A DNA stretch of 22,739 nucleotides from Acidobacteriota bacterium (GTDB taxonomy: Bacteria > Acidobacteriota > Terriglobia > Bryobacterales > Bryobacteraceae): the NCBI GenBank assembly GCA_023436715.1, contig JAEZIJ010000184.1, forward strand, positions 1 to 22,739, in the 5' to 3' direction. Position 1 is the first letter of the stretch. Each line of letters begins with the position of its first letter. The notes beneath the pieces are model-generated. The model made no database searches, was not told the DNA's origin, and saw nothing but the letters and a program-made list of their open reading frames with translations. Both the position numbers and the translations under genes were made by a program. Shown here one piece after another: positions 1 to 7,432 of the stretch.

Positions 1-10
1 GCGAAAAAGT

Positions 11-124
11 GTTCGCCTTCCCGCCGGAATCGCTGTTCGTCTTCAGCCCGGAATCCCGTTCACCTTCACCCCGGAATCGTTTTCACGTTCACCCCGGAAT
101 CGCGTTCACCTTGCCACGGAATCC
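11..124. repeat. Five degenerate 23-bp tandem repeats
   Basis: A unit beginning GTTC-NN-CTTC and ending in CGGAATC is repeated five times. The unit starts lie at about 11, 35, 58, 81 and 104, a period of 24, 23, 23 and 23 bases. The CGGAATC cores lie at 25, 49, 72, 95 and 117. The last copies diverge and the array stops abruptly near 124, while its left side is within ten bases of the window edge and may continue. Because 23 is not a multiple of three, this is not a coding repeat. Multiple short repeats of this length are known at the ends of IS21-type transposons, where they bind the transposase. That assignment is an inference, as no transposase is in the window. Confidence 0.75.
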
Positions 125-371
125 GCAGTCCATGTACCGCCACAGTATTTCCTCTCCGGATAGCGCGCTATTCTGGATGCCCATGAACCTGGAAGCCACA
201 TAGTACCAAAGTGCTTGAAGCACAGCGACGATAGCACTTGGCCCTCAAACCGGAGGCGGGTTGTCGGCGTGTGTGGGGTTTTCGGAGCGCGCCGCCGGGT
301 GCGGGTTAGGTTGATTCGGAGCCTCCGCTGTGTTCAAATCCTGGTCTGTTGCGCGTGACTGGACAGACCCG
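125..371. other. Non-coding stretch before the GIY-YIG gene
   Basis: No convincing gene is seen here. The stretch contains a perfect short palindrome at 211-223 (GTGCTT-G-AAGCAC). An AAGTGCT/AGCACTT inverted pair lies at 209-215 and 233-239, so a short hairpin is possible. GGAG at 318-321 is placed to serve a GTG codon at 330, the alternative start of the next gene. No clear sigma-70 promoter was identified. Confidence 0.4.
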
Positions 372-1133
372 ATGAAGATCACCTCCAAATTGACAAACGG
401 CGGGCTTGAGATCTCAATCCAGGAAGATGACCCGAAGCCGCTTCAAGCTGATCCTGAGGCGGATCAGGAACACCCGAAACGGCACTACGTATACGCCCAC
501 CTCGACAAGCAGTGCCGAGTTTTTTACGTGGGCAAAGGAGCGGGACGAAGAGCTTGGTCCAGAGATCGTCACCCGCTCTGGCTCCGCTACGTCAACCACC
601 ACCTGAACGGTCAGTATACGGTCCAAATCCTACAGGATGATTTGGCGTTGGAAGAGTCAGAGGAACTCGAAGACTTTTGGATCGCGCAGTGCTCGGACAC
701 GCTCGTCAATTGGGTGAACATGGGCCGCTCCACTGATTTCGAAGCCCTTGCCAAGTACCACAAGCTGCGTGATAGGAACCGAGCGCTCATCGAATCGGCA
801 AAACCCGTAGAGCACACCGATCTGGAAGCTGCCGTGAAGGTCTACTATCGGGCAATCGACGCCATAAGGGCATACGCAACGATCTCGTTTGAGAAAGGTC
901 TTGTTGGACAACTGCTCGCCGAGGAATCAGCCGAATTAGGCATCAGCGGCGAACTGCAAGCATTGGACCGGCTCTCCCTCTGCCTCATACGCCTGCGAAG
1001 AGCCGACGAAGCTGCACGTCAAGCGAAGAACTACTTCGCACTCTACAAGCGCGACTCGCAGCGTCCCGGTGCGGCGCGGATCAGGAAACGCATCGAGAAG
1101 GCACTCGGGAAGGCCGGTGACCCGGCAAGGTAA
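372..1133 (+). CDS. GIY-YIG nuclease-fold protein
   Basis: This 253-residue protein carries a compact GIY-YIG nuclease-like domain at about residues 38-107. The motifs are YVYAHLD (the GIY strand), FYVGKG (the YIG strand), an Arg-rich helix GAGRRAW with a following RDRH, and a Glu-rich helix EESEELEDFWI that could supply the metal-binding glutamate. GIY-YIG enzymes cut DNA with a single divalent metal. The C-terminal half, about residues 150-250, is helical with a TPR-like look and no motif I recognise. The start is uncertain: ATG at 372 is used here, but GTG at 330 has GGAG eight bases upstream and would add 14 residues. The gene stands alone between the 23-bp repeats and the tRNA-Ser fragment, so it is probably cargo of an integrated element. 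Fold assignment is fairly sure; the cellular role is unknown. Confidence 0.75.
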   Translation: MKITSKLTNGGLEISIQEDDPKPLQADPEADQEHPKRHYVYAHLDKQCRVFYVGKGAGRRAWSRDRHPLWLRYVNHHLNGQYTVQILQDDLALEESEELEDFWIAQCSDTLVNWVNMGRSTDFEALAKYHKLRDRNRALIESAKPVEHTDLEAAVKVYYRAIDAIRAYATISFEKGLVGQLLAEESAELGISGELQALDRLSLCLIRLRRADEAARQAKNYFALYKRDSQRPGAARIRKRIEKALGKAGDPAR

Positions 1134-1396
1134 GGCGTGGGGCACCGGGCGGCACCCGGCGCGTGCGGCTTCGGGCAGATGGAGCGGTAACCGGCGTGGC
1201 GCGGGCGGGCAGAATCGGTGTTGCGTCTCCGGCTTCGAATATCCGAGTTGGTAAAAAAGTGACCCGAAAACGCCCCGATACGGCGGCGTACGGGAGCAGA
1301 CGGGATGATACCGTATGGGGAGTTAGCGCACATGCTTTCATGGACTTAGAAGGATTCCGGCGAATTTTGCAGCATGCCGTAGCACGGGTATCGTCG
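1134..1396. other. Gene-free stretch inside the putative island end
   Basis: No coding region is supported here. Short open frames on both strands lack ribosome sites and recognisable motifs. The stretch sits between the GIY-YIG gene and the tRNA-Ser 3' fragment. It is the place where integrase arm-binding sites would be expected if the fragment is an attachment site, but I could not identify any with confidence. Confidence 0.4.
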
Positions 1397-1457
1397 TTTG
1401 CTAAATCGTCGTAGAAGATTAAACCTCTACCGGGGGTCGAATCCCCCCTCTCCGCCA
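1397..1457 (+). pseudogene. tRNA-Ser(GCU) 3' fragment, probable attachment site
   Basis: This stretch reads as the 3' part of a class II serine tRNA. The anticodon loop TTGCTAA is at 1398-1404 with anticodon GCT at 1400-1402. A long variable arm closes with a perfect 5-bp stem, GTAGA at 1411-1415 and TCTAC at 1426-1430. The T arm is GGGGG/CCCCC at 1432-1436 and 1443-1447 around TCGAAT, and the acceptor end finishes CTCTCC-G-CCA at 1457. The 5' half is missing: upstream there is no GGAGAG acceptor strand and no D arm, and the bases before the loop do not pair with the ATCGT that follows it. The T loop is one base short of the usual seven. A truncated 3' end like this is the typical duplicate left by integration of an island into a tRNA gene. 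The element should then lie to the left and the host chromosome to the right. Confidence 0.8.
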
Positions 1458-1511
1458 TTTCCGTTCACTCCCTCGGCTTCGATGAAACGCCCCTGCTGGT
1501 CCGGGCGCGTC

Positions 1512-2669
1512 CTACGGCACGTCAACGCGCTCGACAAGCGCCGGCCATCGTGAAGACGCAGGTCCCCGGTTCGTATGCGCATCGTTCATCTCCTCCCCCG
1601 AAGGTCTGGGAATCGGTTTTCCCAGGGGAACGGGGCTGCCGAAGATCGGGATGCCGTCATCCGTCCATGTGAAGGGCTGGGCTCTGGGCGAGCGGCGTCC
1701 TCCACAACCCATATTCGGTCCGGGATTGGCGTGATAGAGAATCCAGTCTTCCTTGCCGTCAGGCGATTTGAAAAAACAGTTGTGACCTGGGCCGAATGCC
1801 TGTGCTTCGGGTGATCCCCGAAAGACCGGGAGCGGCGATTTCTTCCAGGAAGAAGGATTCAGCAGATCGCTTCCCTTAGTAGCTGTCAGCATTCCCAGTG
1901 CATAGTCATCCGTCCAGCAACCACTGGCCGAGTAGACCAGAAAAACCTTGTCGCCGCGTTCGAGGAAAGCGGGCCCTTCGTTGACGTCCACGTGCGGCGG
2001 GTTCGCGCGGTCGTTCAAGTCCCCCACCTTCTCCCATGGATACTCCGGCGTTGAAATCATCACCCGCTTGCCGTCAATCGTCCAGGGATTCTTCAGCGGC
2101 GCAATGTAGATGTTCTGCGTTCCATTCACGTCTCCTTCCCATCCGGACCATGCCATGTACAGGTTGCCGCGATTCTCGAAGACGGTTCCGTCAATGGCCC
2201 ACTTGTCGCTCGGGTCGGCAATCTTCCCTTTCATGACCCACTCACCTTCGAGGGGATCGGCGGAAGAGTTTTCCAGGACCCAAAGCCGGTGCGTTTGGTT
2301 CGTTCCTGCGTCGGCGGCAAAGTAGATGTACCACTTGCCGCGAAGGAAATGGAGTTCAGGCGCCCAGATCTGGCGGGAATAAGGCCCACTCGCAGGCGGT
2401 CTCCACACCACCTTTCTCACGGCGGTCTTCAGATCGGCCACGCTGCGCGCCTTCGAGATAGCCAGACCACTGCCACCGGTGCCGATGAAGTAGTAGAAGC
2501 CGTCCCGAAAATTCACCCACGGGTCCGCCCCGGACAACAGGAGCGGGTTTGAGAAGCTGGAGCCAATCTCAACCCGGGCAGCCGGGACCTGTGCAACCAG
2601 GCTCAAGGACGCGAGAGCCCAACAGACAACGACGTCCGAAGCACTTTTCCTCCTGAATGGATTTCGCAT
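1512..2669 (-). CDS. Secreted glycoside hydrolase family 43 protein
   Basis: This 385-residue protein has an N-terminal signal sequence (hydrophobic core about residues 13-29, cleavage near AAR) followed by a five-bladed propeller of the GH43 type. The three acidic residues expected of the family are visible: Asp49 in GADPW as base, Asp160 in WAIDGTVF as pKa modulator, and Glu231 in VNEGPAF as acid. WAPEL at 102-106 and His296 in GPGHN are also family features. GH43 enzymes release arabinose or xylose from arabinan and arabinoxylan. The layout resembles exo-arabinofuranosidases, but the exact substrate cannot be read. It is predicted to be periplasmic or extracellular. It lies 76 bp downstream of the sensor kinase on the same strand, but I see no reason to link it to efflux. 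Its stop is 54 bp from the tRNA fragment. Confidence 0.9.
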   Translation of the reverse strand: MRNPFRRKSASDVVVCWALASLSLVAQVPAARVEIGSSFSNPLLLSGADPWVNFRDGFYYFIGTGGSGLAISKARSVADLKTAVRKVVWRPPASGPYSRQIWAPELHFLRGKWYIYFAADAGTNQTHRLWVLENSSADPLEGEWVMKGKIADPSDKWAIDGTVFENRGNLYMAWSGWEGDVNGTQNIYIAPLKNPWTIDGKRVMISTPEYPWEKVGDLNDRANPPHVDVNEGPAFLERGDKVFLVYSASGCWTDDYALGMLTATKGSDLLNPSSWKKSPLPVFRGSPEAQAFGPGHNCFFKSPDGKEDWILYHANPGPNMGCGGRRSPRAQPFTWTDDGIPIFGSPVPLGKPIPRPSGEEMNDAHTNRGPASSRWPALVERVDVP

Positions 2670-2745
2670 GGTTTTCGCTGCTCACGGCGGAGACAACTCT
2701 CGTAGTATAAGCCGCTCTGGAGCAGAACGCTCGGGGCGGGCCGGT

Positions 2746-4092
2746 TCAGCCACTCGCCGGCGATGAGGCCGGAGCAGTCTCACGCCGCAGCGGGATGGCG
2801 AACCGCGTACCGCGGCCAGGTGCACTTTGGACTTCGATGGCCGACCCGTGCGCTTCCGCGATCGTTTGCGCGATGGACAACCCCAGCCCGGCTCCCGCAC
2901 CATCCCGCGCGGTTTCCCCTCTGTAGTAGCGCTCGAAGACGTGAGGCAGAGTGTCTTCGGCAATGCCCTCGCCCGTATCCTGAACGGCCAGAACGATGCT
3001 GTCACGAGATGCGCACGTGGACACTGTGATGCAGCCCGAAGCCGGAGTGTGCCGAATCGCGTTCTCGATCAAAATCAGCAGAAGCCGCCGGATGCCGGCT
3101 TCGTTCGCAAGCGCGACAGCAGGCCCATTCAGTTGCTGAAAGCCGAGATCGACGCGCCTTTCGACCGCGAGACTCGCGCTCTCTCGCACCACCTGCGCCA
3201 TCACTTCATTGAGGTCCAGCGGCTTCAACGGCATCTCCGTTCCCTGCGCGCCGGCCCGAGCCACTGCGAGTAGCGACTCGGTTAGCTCCGTCATGCGCTC
3301 AGCCTCGCGCTGAATGTCGGCGAGCGATTGCCGGTACTCGGCCGCGCTGCGCTCGCGTCGCAGCGCCAGTTCCGCCGTGGCACGCACGATCGCGACCGGT
3401 GTCCGCAACTCGTGCGAAGCATCGGCCGTAAACTGGCGAATCCGCTTCACCGCTACATCAAGACGTTCGAGCACCTCATTCCAGGTTTCGGACATTCGTT
3501 GCAGCTCGTCCCCGGTGTTCGGGACGCGCAATCGCCGCGAAAGATTCTGAACGCTGATCGATTTTGCCACGCGCGTGATCTCATCCACCGGCGCGAGTGC
3601 GCGCGTGCTGATCCAGTATCCGCCGAGGCAGGCCACCACCAGCGCTCCGGGAATCAGCATCAGCAGCAGATCGCGAAACTCCCGCATCACCGACTGCACC
3701 TCGTGCAGCGAGCCGGCCACCAACACGTCGTAAGTCTGACCGCGCGATTTCACGCGCGCGGTGAGAATCCGGTAGGCGCGGCCGCTCGCGGCGCTGCGTG
3801 GCGCCAGTAGCACGCCGGCCGCGTCGCCCACCTGCATCATGCCGCCTTCAGGGATTTCGCGCGCGTACTCGGATATTTCCACCCGAAGCTGGTTGCGATC
3901 CGCCTCCTCGCCTTCCACCTCGAGCACGGTCTCGAATCCGCGGATGCGTTCCGCCAGTTGCGTATCCACTCCCGCCACCAGCCGCTTCTCCAGCGCGACC
4001 CACATGCCCGCGCCGAACAGCGTCAGTCCGGCCAGAAGCACGAGCGCATACCACGCTGTAAGGCGGAGCCGGATCGAATAGCGGGACATCAC
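2746..4092 (-). CDS. Sensor histidine kinase, CusS/OmpR-partner type
   Basis: This 448-residue membrane kinase has a first transmembrane helix at about 11-34, a periplasmic sensor region to about 140 and a second helix at about 141-163. A HAMP linker runs to about 215. The dimerisation domain has the phospho-accepting His227 in ADASHELRTP. The ATPase domain has Asn344 in LIENAIRHTP (N box), DTGEGI at 372-377 (G1) and GAGAGLGLSI near 398-407 (G2). All catalytic motifs are intact. It overlaps the upstream response regulator by four bases (ATGA), so the two are translationally coupled. The architecture matches kinases that pair with CusR/CzcR-like regulators and control RND pumps, which fits the divergent efflux operon. 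The roughly 105-residue periplasmic domain has no ligand motif I can name, so the signal is unknown. Confidence 0.92.
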   Translation of the reverse strand: MMSRYSIRLRLTAWYALVLLAGLTLFGAGMWVALEKRLVAGVDTQLAERIRGFETVLEVEGEEADRNQLRVEISEYAREIPEGGMMQVGDAAGVLLAPRSAASGRAYRILTARVKSRGQTYDVLVAGSLHEVQSVMREFRDLLLMLIPGALVVACLGGYWISTRALAPVDEITRVAKSISVQNLSRRLRVPNTGDELQRMSETWNEVLERLDVAVKRIRQFTADASHELRTPVAIVRATAELALRRERSAAEYRQSLADIQREAERMTELTESLLAVARAGAQGTEMPLKPLDLNEVMAQVVRESASLAVERRVDLGFQQLNGPAVALANEAGIRRLLLILIENAIRHTPASGCITVSTCASRDSIVLAVQDTGEGIAEDTLPHVFERYYRGETARDGAGAGLGLSIAQTIAEAHGSAIEVQSAPGRGTRFAIPLRRETAPASSPASG

Positions 4093-4763
4093 GCCTCCCG
4101 CCTGAGGCAGTAGCCGACGCCGCGCACAGTCTGAATCAGGCGCTCCTCGCCCGCGCTATCCACCTTCGCGCGCAGCAGCCGGACGAACGCGTCGAGCGTG
4201 TTGCTTTCGATCTCGGATTCGTTTCCCCACACGCGCTCGATAAGCGTGTCGCGCGAGACCACCCGGCCGGCGTTGCGTATCAGCAGCTCGAGAATCGCAT
4301 ACTCCGTTCGGGTCAGAGTGATGGGCCGCTCGCCCCGCCGCACTTCCCGGGCGCCGTGGTCCACGGTGAGGTCGCCCGCCCTGTAAGTCACCGGCTGCGG
4401 AATCGGTCCTCGTCGCGCCACTGCCCGCACGCGCGCAAGGAGCACTTCGAACGAGAACGGTTTTGTCAGGTAGTCGTCTGCCCCCAGGTCCAGGCCTTGC
4501 ACGATGTCCTCGGCCGTGTCGCGGGCCGTCAACATGAGAATGGGCGTCTGGTTGCCCTGCGCCCGCAGGCGGCGCGCGACATCGAAGCCGCTCATGCCTG
4601 GAAGCATCACGTCGAGAACGATCAGGTCGAGTTGGCAGCCCCCGGCAAGCCGCAGGCCTTCGCAGCCATCCATGGCGACAACAACGTTGTGGCCCTCTTC
4701 GCAGAGGCCCTGCCGCAGTAGTTCCGCCATCCGGCGCTCGTCCTCGACAACCAGGATCCGCAC
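4089..4763 (-). CDS. OmpR/CusR-family response regulator
   Basis: This 224-residue DNA-binding response regulator has an N-terminal receiver domain with acidic pocket Glu7-Asp8, phospho-acceptor Asp51 in VLDVMLPG, Thr79 and Lys101 in LTKPFSF. It ends in a winged-helix Trans_reg_C domain, with TEYAILELLIRNAGRVVSR and the C-terminal VRGVGYCLR hairpin. Length and motifs are normal for the family. The start is GTG at 4763, and no ATG fits the expected N-terminus MRILVVEDE. AGGAG overlaps the start codon itself, too close for a normal ribosome site, and a TACGAT -10-like hexamer at 4776-4771 would place transcription almost at the GTG. A leaderless message is therefore possible. It probably regulates itself and the divergent RND operon through the symmetric repeats at 4785-4833. 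Confidence 0.93.
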   Translation of the reverse strand: MRILVVEDERRMAELLRQGLCEEGHNVVVAMDGCEGLRLAGGCQLDLIVLDVMLPGMSGFDVARRLRAQGNQTPILMLTARDTAEDIVQGLDLGADDYLTKPFSFEVLLARVRAVARRGPIPQPVTYRAGDLTVDHGAREVRRGERPITLTRTEYAILELLIRNAGRVVSRDTLIERVWGNESEIESNTLDAFVRLLRAKVDSAGEERLIQTVRGVGYCLRREA

Positions 4764-4784
4764 TCCTTTTATCGTAAGCTGCCA

Positions 4785-4833
4785 GTCTGAAAATTTCCTG
4801 TAATCTGCCCTGTGCTTTCAGACAATTTTCAGG
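4785..4833. promoter_or_regulatory. Symmetric operator between regulator and RND operon
   Basis: Two pairs of hexamers are arranged symmetrically about position 4809.5. CTGAAA at 4787-4792 and CTGTAA at 4798-4803 are 11 bases apart. TTTCAG at 4816-4821 and TTTCAG at 4827-4832 are also 11 bases apart and mirror the first pair. GTCTGAAA (4785-4792) and TTTCAGAC (4816-4823) are exact reverse complements. OmpR-family regulators bind tandem half-sites spaced one helical turn (10-11 bp). The site lies in the 99-bp gap between the response regulator start and the divergent outer membrane factor start, so it can serve both. It overlaps the place where a -35 box for the regulator gene would be, as is common for activated promoters of this class. 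Which protein binds is inferred. Confidence 0.65.
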
Positions 4834-4862
4834 TTCGTGCGCTTGACTCGAAGGAGAGTACA

Positions 4863-6167
4863 ATGCGCTATCTTCTGCTTGCGGCCATGGCCGTGGCCGG
4901 CTGCCTCGCATCGGGCCCGCAGGCCGCCGGGGAATCCGACAGGCCCCTCTCGATCACGCTCGACAGCGCGATCAAGAGAGCGCGGGAATACAGTCAACAG
5001 TACCTTGCCGCCGGAACCGCGGCCGCCCTGGCGCGAGAGGACCGTGTTCAGGCCCGCGCCGCGCTGCTGCCCACGCTCAACGCTCTCAACCAGTACATCG
5101 GCACCCAGAGCAACGGCACGTCCTCTGGCGTGTTCATCGCCAATGATGGCCCGCACGTCTACAACGAGCAGGCCGTTGTCCACGCAGACCTCTTCTCAGT
5201 AACCAAAACGGCCGAATACCGAAAAGCGCGGGCTGCCGAAGCCGCGGCGCTGGCGCGGAAGGACATCGCCAGCCGCGGGCTGGTGTCGACGGTCGTGCAG
5301 GATTACTACGCCCTGGTCTCGGCAAAGCGGCGCTCCGGCAACGCCGCGCGCAACGTAGACGAAGCCCAGCGCTTTCTCGACATCACGCAAAAGCAGGAGG
5401 CGGGTGGCGAGGTGGCGCGCGCCGACGTCATTAAAGCGCAGTTGCAGCTCAAGCAGCGCCAGCGCGAGCAGTTGGACGCCGAAACCAATGTGGACAAAGC
5501 GAGGCTGACCCTTGCCGTTCTGATGTTCCCTGAAATCGACCAGCCGTTCGAAGTTGTCGATGACCTCGACGCCGACGTAGCGGCGCCCGCTCTCGAAGAT
5601 ATCCGCAGCCGCGTTTTCATCAGGAACCCGGAGATCAAAGCCGCCGAGGCCGGCGTCTCGGAAGCGGCTGCCGGTGAGAAGGCCGCAAAGGGCGCATTCG
5701 TCCCCTCGGTCGCGATCGACTACTTTTACGGCATCAACGCGAACGTGTTCGCGATCCGTGGACCCGAAGATCGCAAGAACCTGGGATCGGCCGTCCAGGC
5801 GACGGTCACGATCCCCGTCTGGGACTGGGGCGCCTTGAGAAGCAAAGTCCATCAGGCGGCGCTCCAGAAGCGGCAGGCTGAAACCGACCTGAGCTACACG
5901 CGGCGCCAACTCCGAGCCACTGCCGACTCTTCCGCGCTCGAAGCGCAAACGGCTCGCGCGCAGTTGGCATCACTTCGGAGTTCGCTCGATCTGGCAACAC
6001 AGAGTGTGCGCCTGACTGTGCTGCGCTATGAAGCCGGAGAGGCGACAGCGCTCGAAGTTGTGGACGCCCAGACCACTCTGGCAGAAGCGCGAAATGCGTA
6101 CGATGACGGCCTTGCGCGCTACCGGGTCGCACTCGCGAATTTGCAAAACCTCATGGGAGGCTTCTGA
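4863..6167 (+). CDS. TolC-family outer membrane efflux factor
   Basis: This 434-residue protein is the outer membrane channel of a tripartite pump. The N-terminal hydrophobic segment MRYLLLAAMAVAGC ends in a lipobox-like VAGC, so it may be a lipoprotein like OprM. Two outer-membrane-efflux-protein repeats follow, each rich in long Ala/Gln/Arg coiled helices, for example the helix around LQLKQRQREQLDAETNVDKA and a second around ADSSALEAQTARAQLASLRS. The repeat signature (R)YEAGEATALEVVDAQTTLAEARNAY near the end is typical of the family. The ATG at 4863 is chosen because AAGGAGAG lies just upstream (4851-4858) and because it gives a proper signal sequence; a GTG at 4812 would place the operator inside the gene. 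The stop overlaps the next start by one base (TGATG). First gene of the operon divergent from the two-component pair. Confidence 0.92.
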   Translation: MRYLLLAAMAVAGCLASGPQAAGESDRPLSITLDSAIKRAREYSQQYLAAGTAAALAREDRVQARAALLPTLNALNQYIGTQSNGTSSGVFIANDGPHVYNEQAVVHADLFSVTKTAEYRKARAAEAAALARKDIASRGLVSTVVQDYYALVSAKRRSGNAARNVDEAQRFLDITQKQEAGGEVARADVIKAQLQLKQRQREQLDAETNVDKARLTLAVLMFPEIDQPFEVVDDLDADVAAPALEDIRSRVFIRNPEIKAAEAGVSEAAAGEKAAKGAFVPSVAIDYFYGINANVFAIRGPEDRKNLGSAVQATVTIPVWDWGALRSKVHQAALQKRQAETDLSYTRRQLRATADSSALEAQTARAQLASLRSSLDLATQSVRLTVLRYEAGEATALEVVDAQTTLAEARNAYDDGLARYRVALANLQNLMGGF

Positions 6168-7432
6168 TGACGAGGATTCCCGCGCTTGTCGCAGGCGGAT
6201 CGGTGCTGTGCCTGCTGCTGGCAGGCTGCACAAAGGAACACGAGAAGGAAGCCGAGCCGGTCGTCCCTGTGCAGACCGCTGAGGTGCGCACCGAATCCAT
6301 CCAGCGCATCATCTCCGGAGAAGGCGTACTGCGCGCTCTGGACCAGTCCGCCATCATGCCGAAGATCGCCGCGCCCGTGGTCGCGTTTCACGTGGACCGC
6401 GGCGACCGCGTTCATAAGGGCCAACTACTGGCCGTGCTCGAAAACAAGGACCTCTCTGCTTCCCTCCTCGACACCAAGGGCGCGTACGAGCAGGCCCTGG
6501 CCAATTACCGCCATGTGTCGGCCGCCGCGGTGCCGGATGAAGTCGTAAAAGCCGAAGCGGACTTGAAGGCGGCCAGCGAGACGCGAGATGCCGCGAAAAC
6601 ACTCCTGGGGAGCCGCGAACAGCTTCACAAGGAAGGGGCCCTCGCTAAGAGGCTTGTCGACGAGGCCCGCGTCGCGTACGCTCAGGCCGCCGGCCAGTTC
6701 GACACTGCGCAGAAGCATTTGGAATCGCTGCAACGGGTCAGCCGGCACGAAGAGGTAAAGAGCGCCGAAGCGCAAGCGCAGTCGGCGAAGGGCAAATACG
6801 CAGCCGCCGAAGCGCAACTATCCTATTCCGAAATTCGCAGCCCGATCAACGGCGTTGTCGCCGAGCGGCCGATTTTCCCCGGCGAGATGGCGAACCCGGG
6901 TTCGCCCCTGATGGTCGTGATGGATATATCGAGCGTGATCGCGCGCGTAAACCTCCCGCAAGCACAGGCGGCTCACGTCAGGGTTGGACAGCGCGCCCAC
7001 ATCGCTGCGATGGATGGCTCCGTCGAGGCGGACGGCGCGGTTACGGTCGTCAGCCCCGCGGTCGATCCGCAGGCCACCACTGTCGAGGTCTGGATACGCG
7101 CAGCCAACCCCGGCGAGCGCCTCCGGCCGGGCGCCACTGTGCACGTCACCATCATGGCTGAGCACATACCGAAGGCGGCCGTGGTGCCCGTCGGAGCGCT
7201 GCTTCCGGCGCAGGCAGGCGGTTCCGCGGTGATGGTGGCCGGCGCGGACTCCGTCGTACACGAGCACAAGGTCGAACTCGGCGTGCGCGATGGTGATCGC
7301 GTGCAGATCCTTAGCGGAGCCGCTCCCGGCGACAAAGTAGTCGTCGCTGGCGGAGTCGGGTTGCAGGATGGAACCAAGGTGCGCGTGCAGAAGCCCGGTG
7401 AAGCGGAAAAGCAGGCCGCCGGCCATGAGTGA
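6167..7432 (+). CDS. RND periplasmic adaptor lipoprotein (HlyD/AcrA family)
   Basis: This 421-residue membrane fusion protein begins with a lipoprotein signal (CLLLAGC, cysteine at residue 23), so it is probably anchored by lipid in the inner membrane facing the periplasm. A biotinyl/lipoyl-like half (IAAPVVAFHVDRGDRVHKGQLLAVLE) is followed by a long alpha-helical hairpin with heavy Ala/Glu/Lys heptads at about residues 100-215. The second lipoyl half follows (SEIRSPINGVVAERPIFPGE), then a beta barrel and a membrane-proximal domain (GLQDGTKVRV). This order is the family norm. It links the outer membrane channel to the RND pump. It starts inside the stop codon of the channel gene, and its last eight bases overlap the pump gene, so all three are translationally coupled. 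No His- or Met-rich metal site is visible. Confidence 0.93.
   Translation: MTRIPALVAGGSVLCLLLAGCTKEHEKEAEPVVPVQTAEVRTESIQRIISGEGVLRALDQSAIMPKIAAPVVAFHVDRGDRVHKGQLLAVLENKDLSASLLDTKGAYEQALANYRHVSAAAVPDEVVKAEADLKAASETRDAAKTLLGSREQLHKEGALAKRLVDEARVAYAQAAGQFDTAQKHLESLQRVSRHEEVKSAEAQAQSAKGKYAAAEAQLSYSEIRSPINGVVAERPIFPGEMANPGSPLMVVMDISSVIARVNLPQAQAAHVRVGQRAHIAAMDGSVEADGAVTVVSPAVDPQATTVEVWIRAANPGERLRPGATVHVTIMAEHIPKAAVVPVGALLPAQAGGSAVMVAGADSVVHEHKVELGVRDGDRVQILSGAAPGDKVVVAGGVGLQDGTKVRVQKPGEAEKQAAGHE

Noticed and set aside
11..124. CRISPR array
   Set aside because: The period is only 23 bases with no room for spacers, and the units are degenerate.
9..203. 64-codon open frame with a repetitive protein sequence
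   Set aside because: It is the translation of the 23-bp DNA repeats, whose period is not a multiple of three, and it has no ribosome site.
1370..1460. Intact tRNA-Ser or tmRNA
   Set aside because: No 5' acceptor strand or D arm is present, the anticodon stem does not pair, and no tmRNA tag frame is convincing. Only the 3' part of a tRNA-Ser is supported.
4812..4862. Earlier GTG start for the first outer membrane factor
   Set aside because: It would put the symmetric operator in the coding region and bury the signal sequence. ATG 4863 has a good ribosome site.
4156..4911. 251-codon minus-strand frame overlapping the response regulator
   Set aside because: It is an out-of-frame shadow of the regulator, rich in Arg/Pro/Gly with no domain.
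5196..5948. 250-codon minus-strand frame inside the first outer membrane factor
   Set aside because: It is antisense to a clear TolC-family gene and has no recognisable motif.
7368..7424. Earlier start for the first RND pump
   Set aside because: It would overlap the adaptor gene by 65 bases and add a basic tail not typical of RND N-termini.
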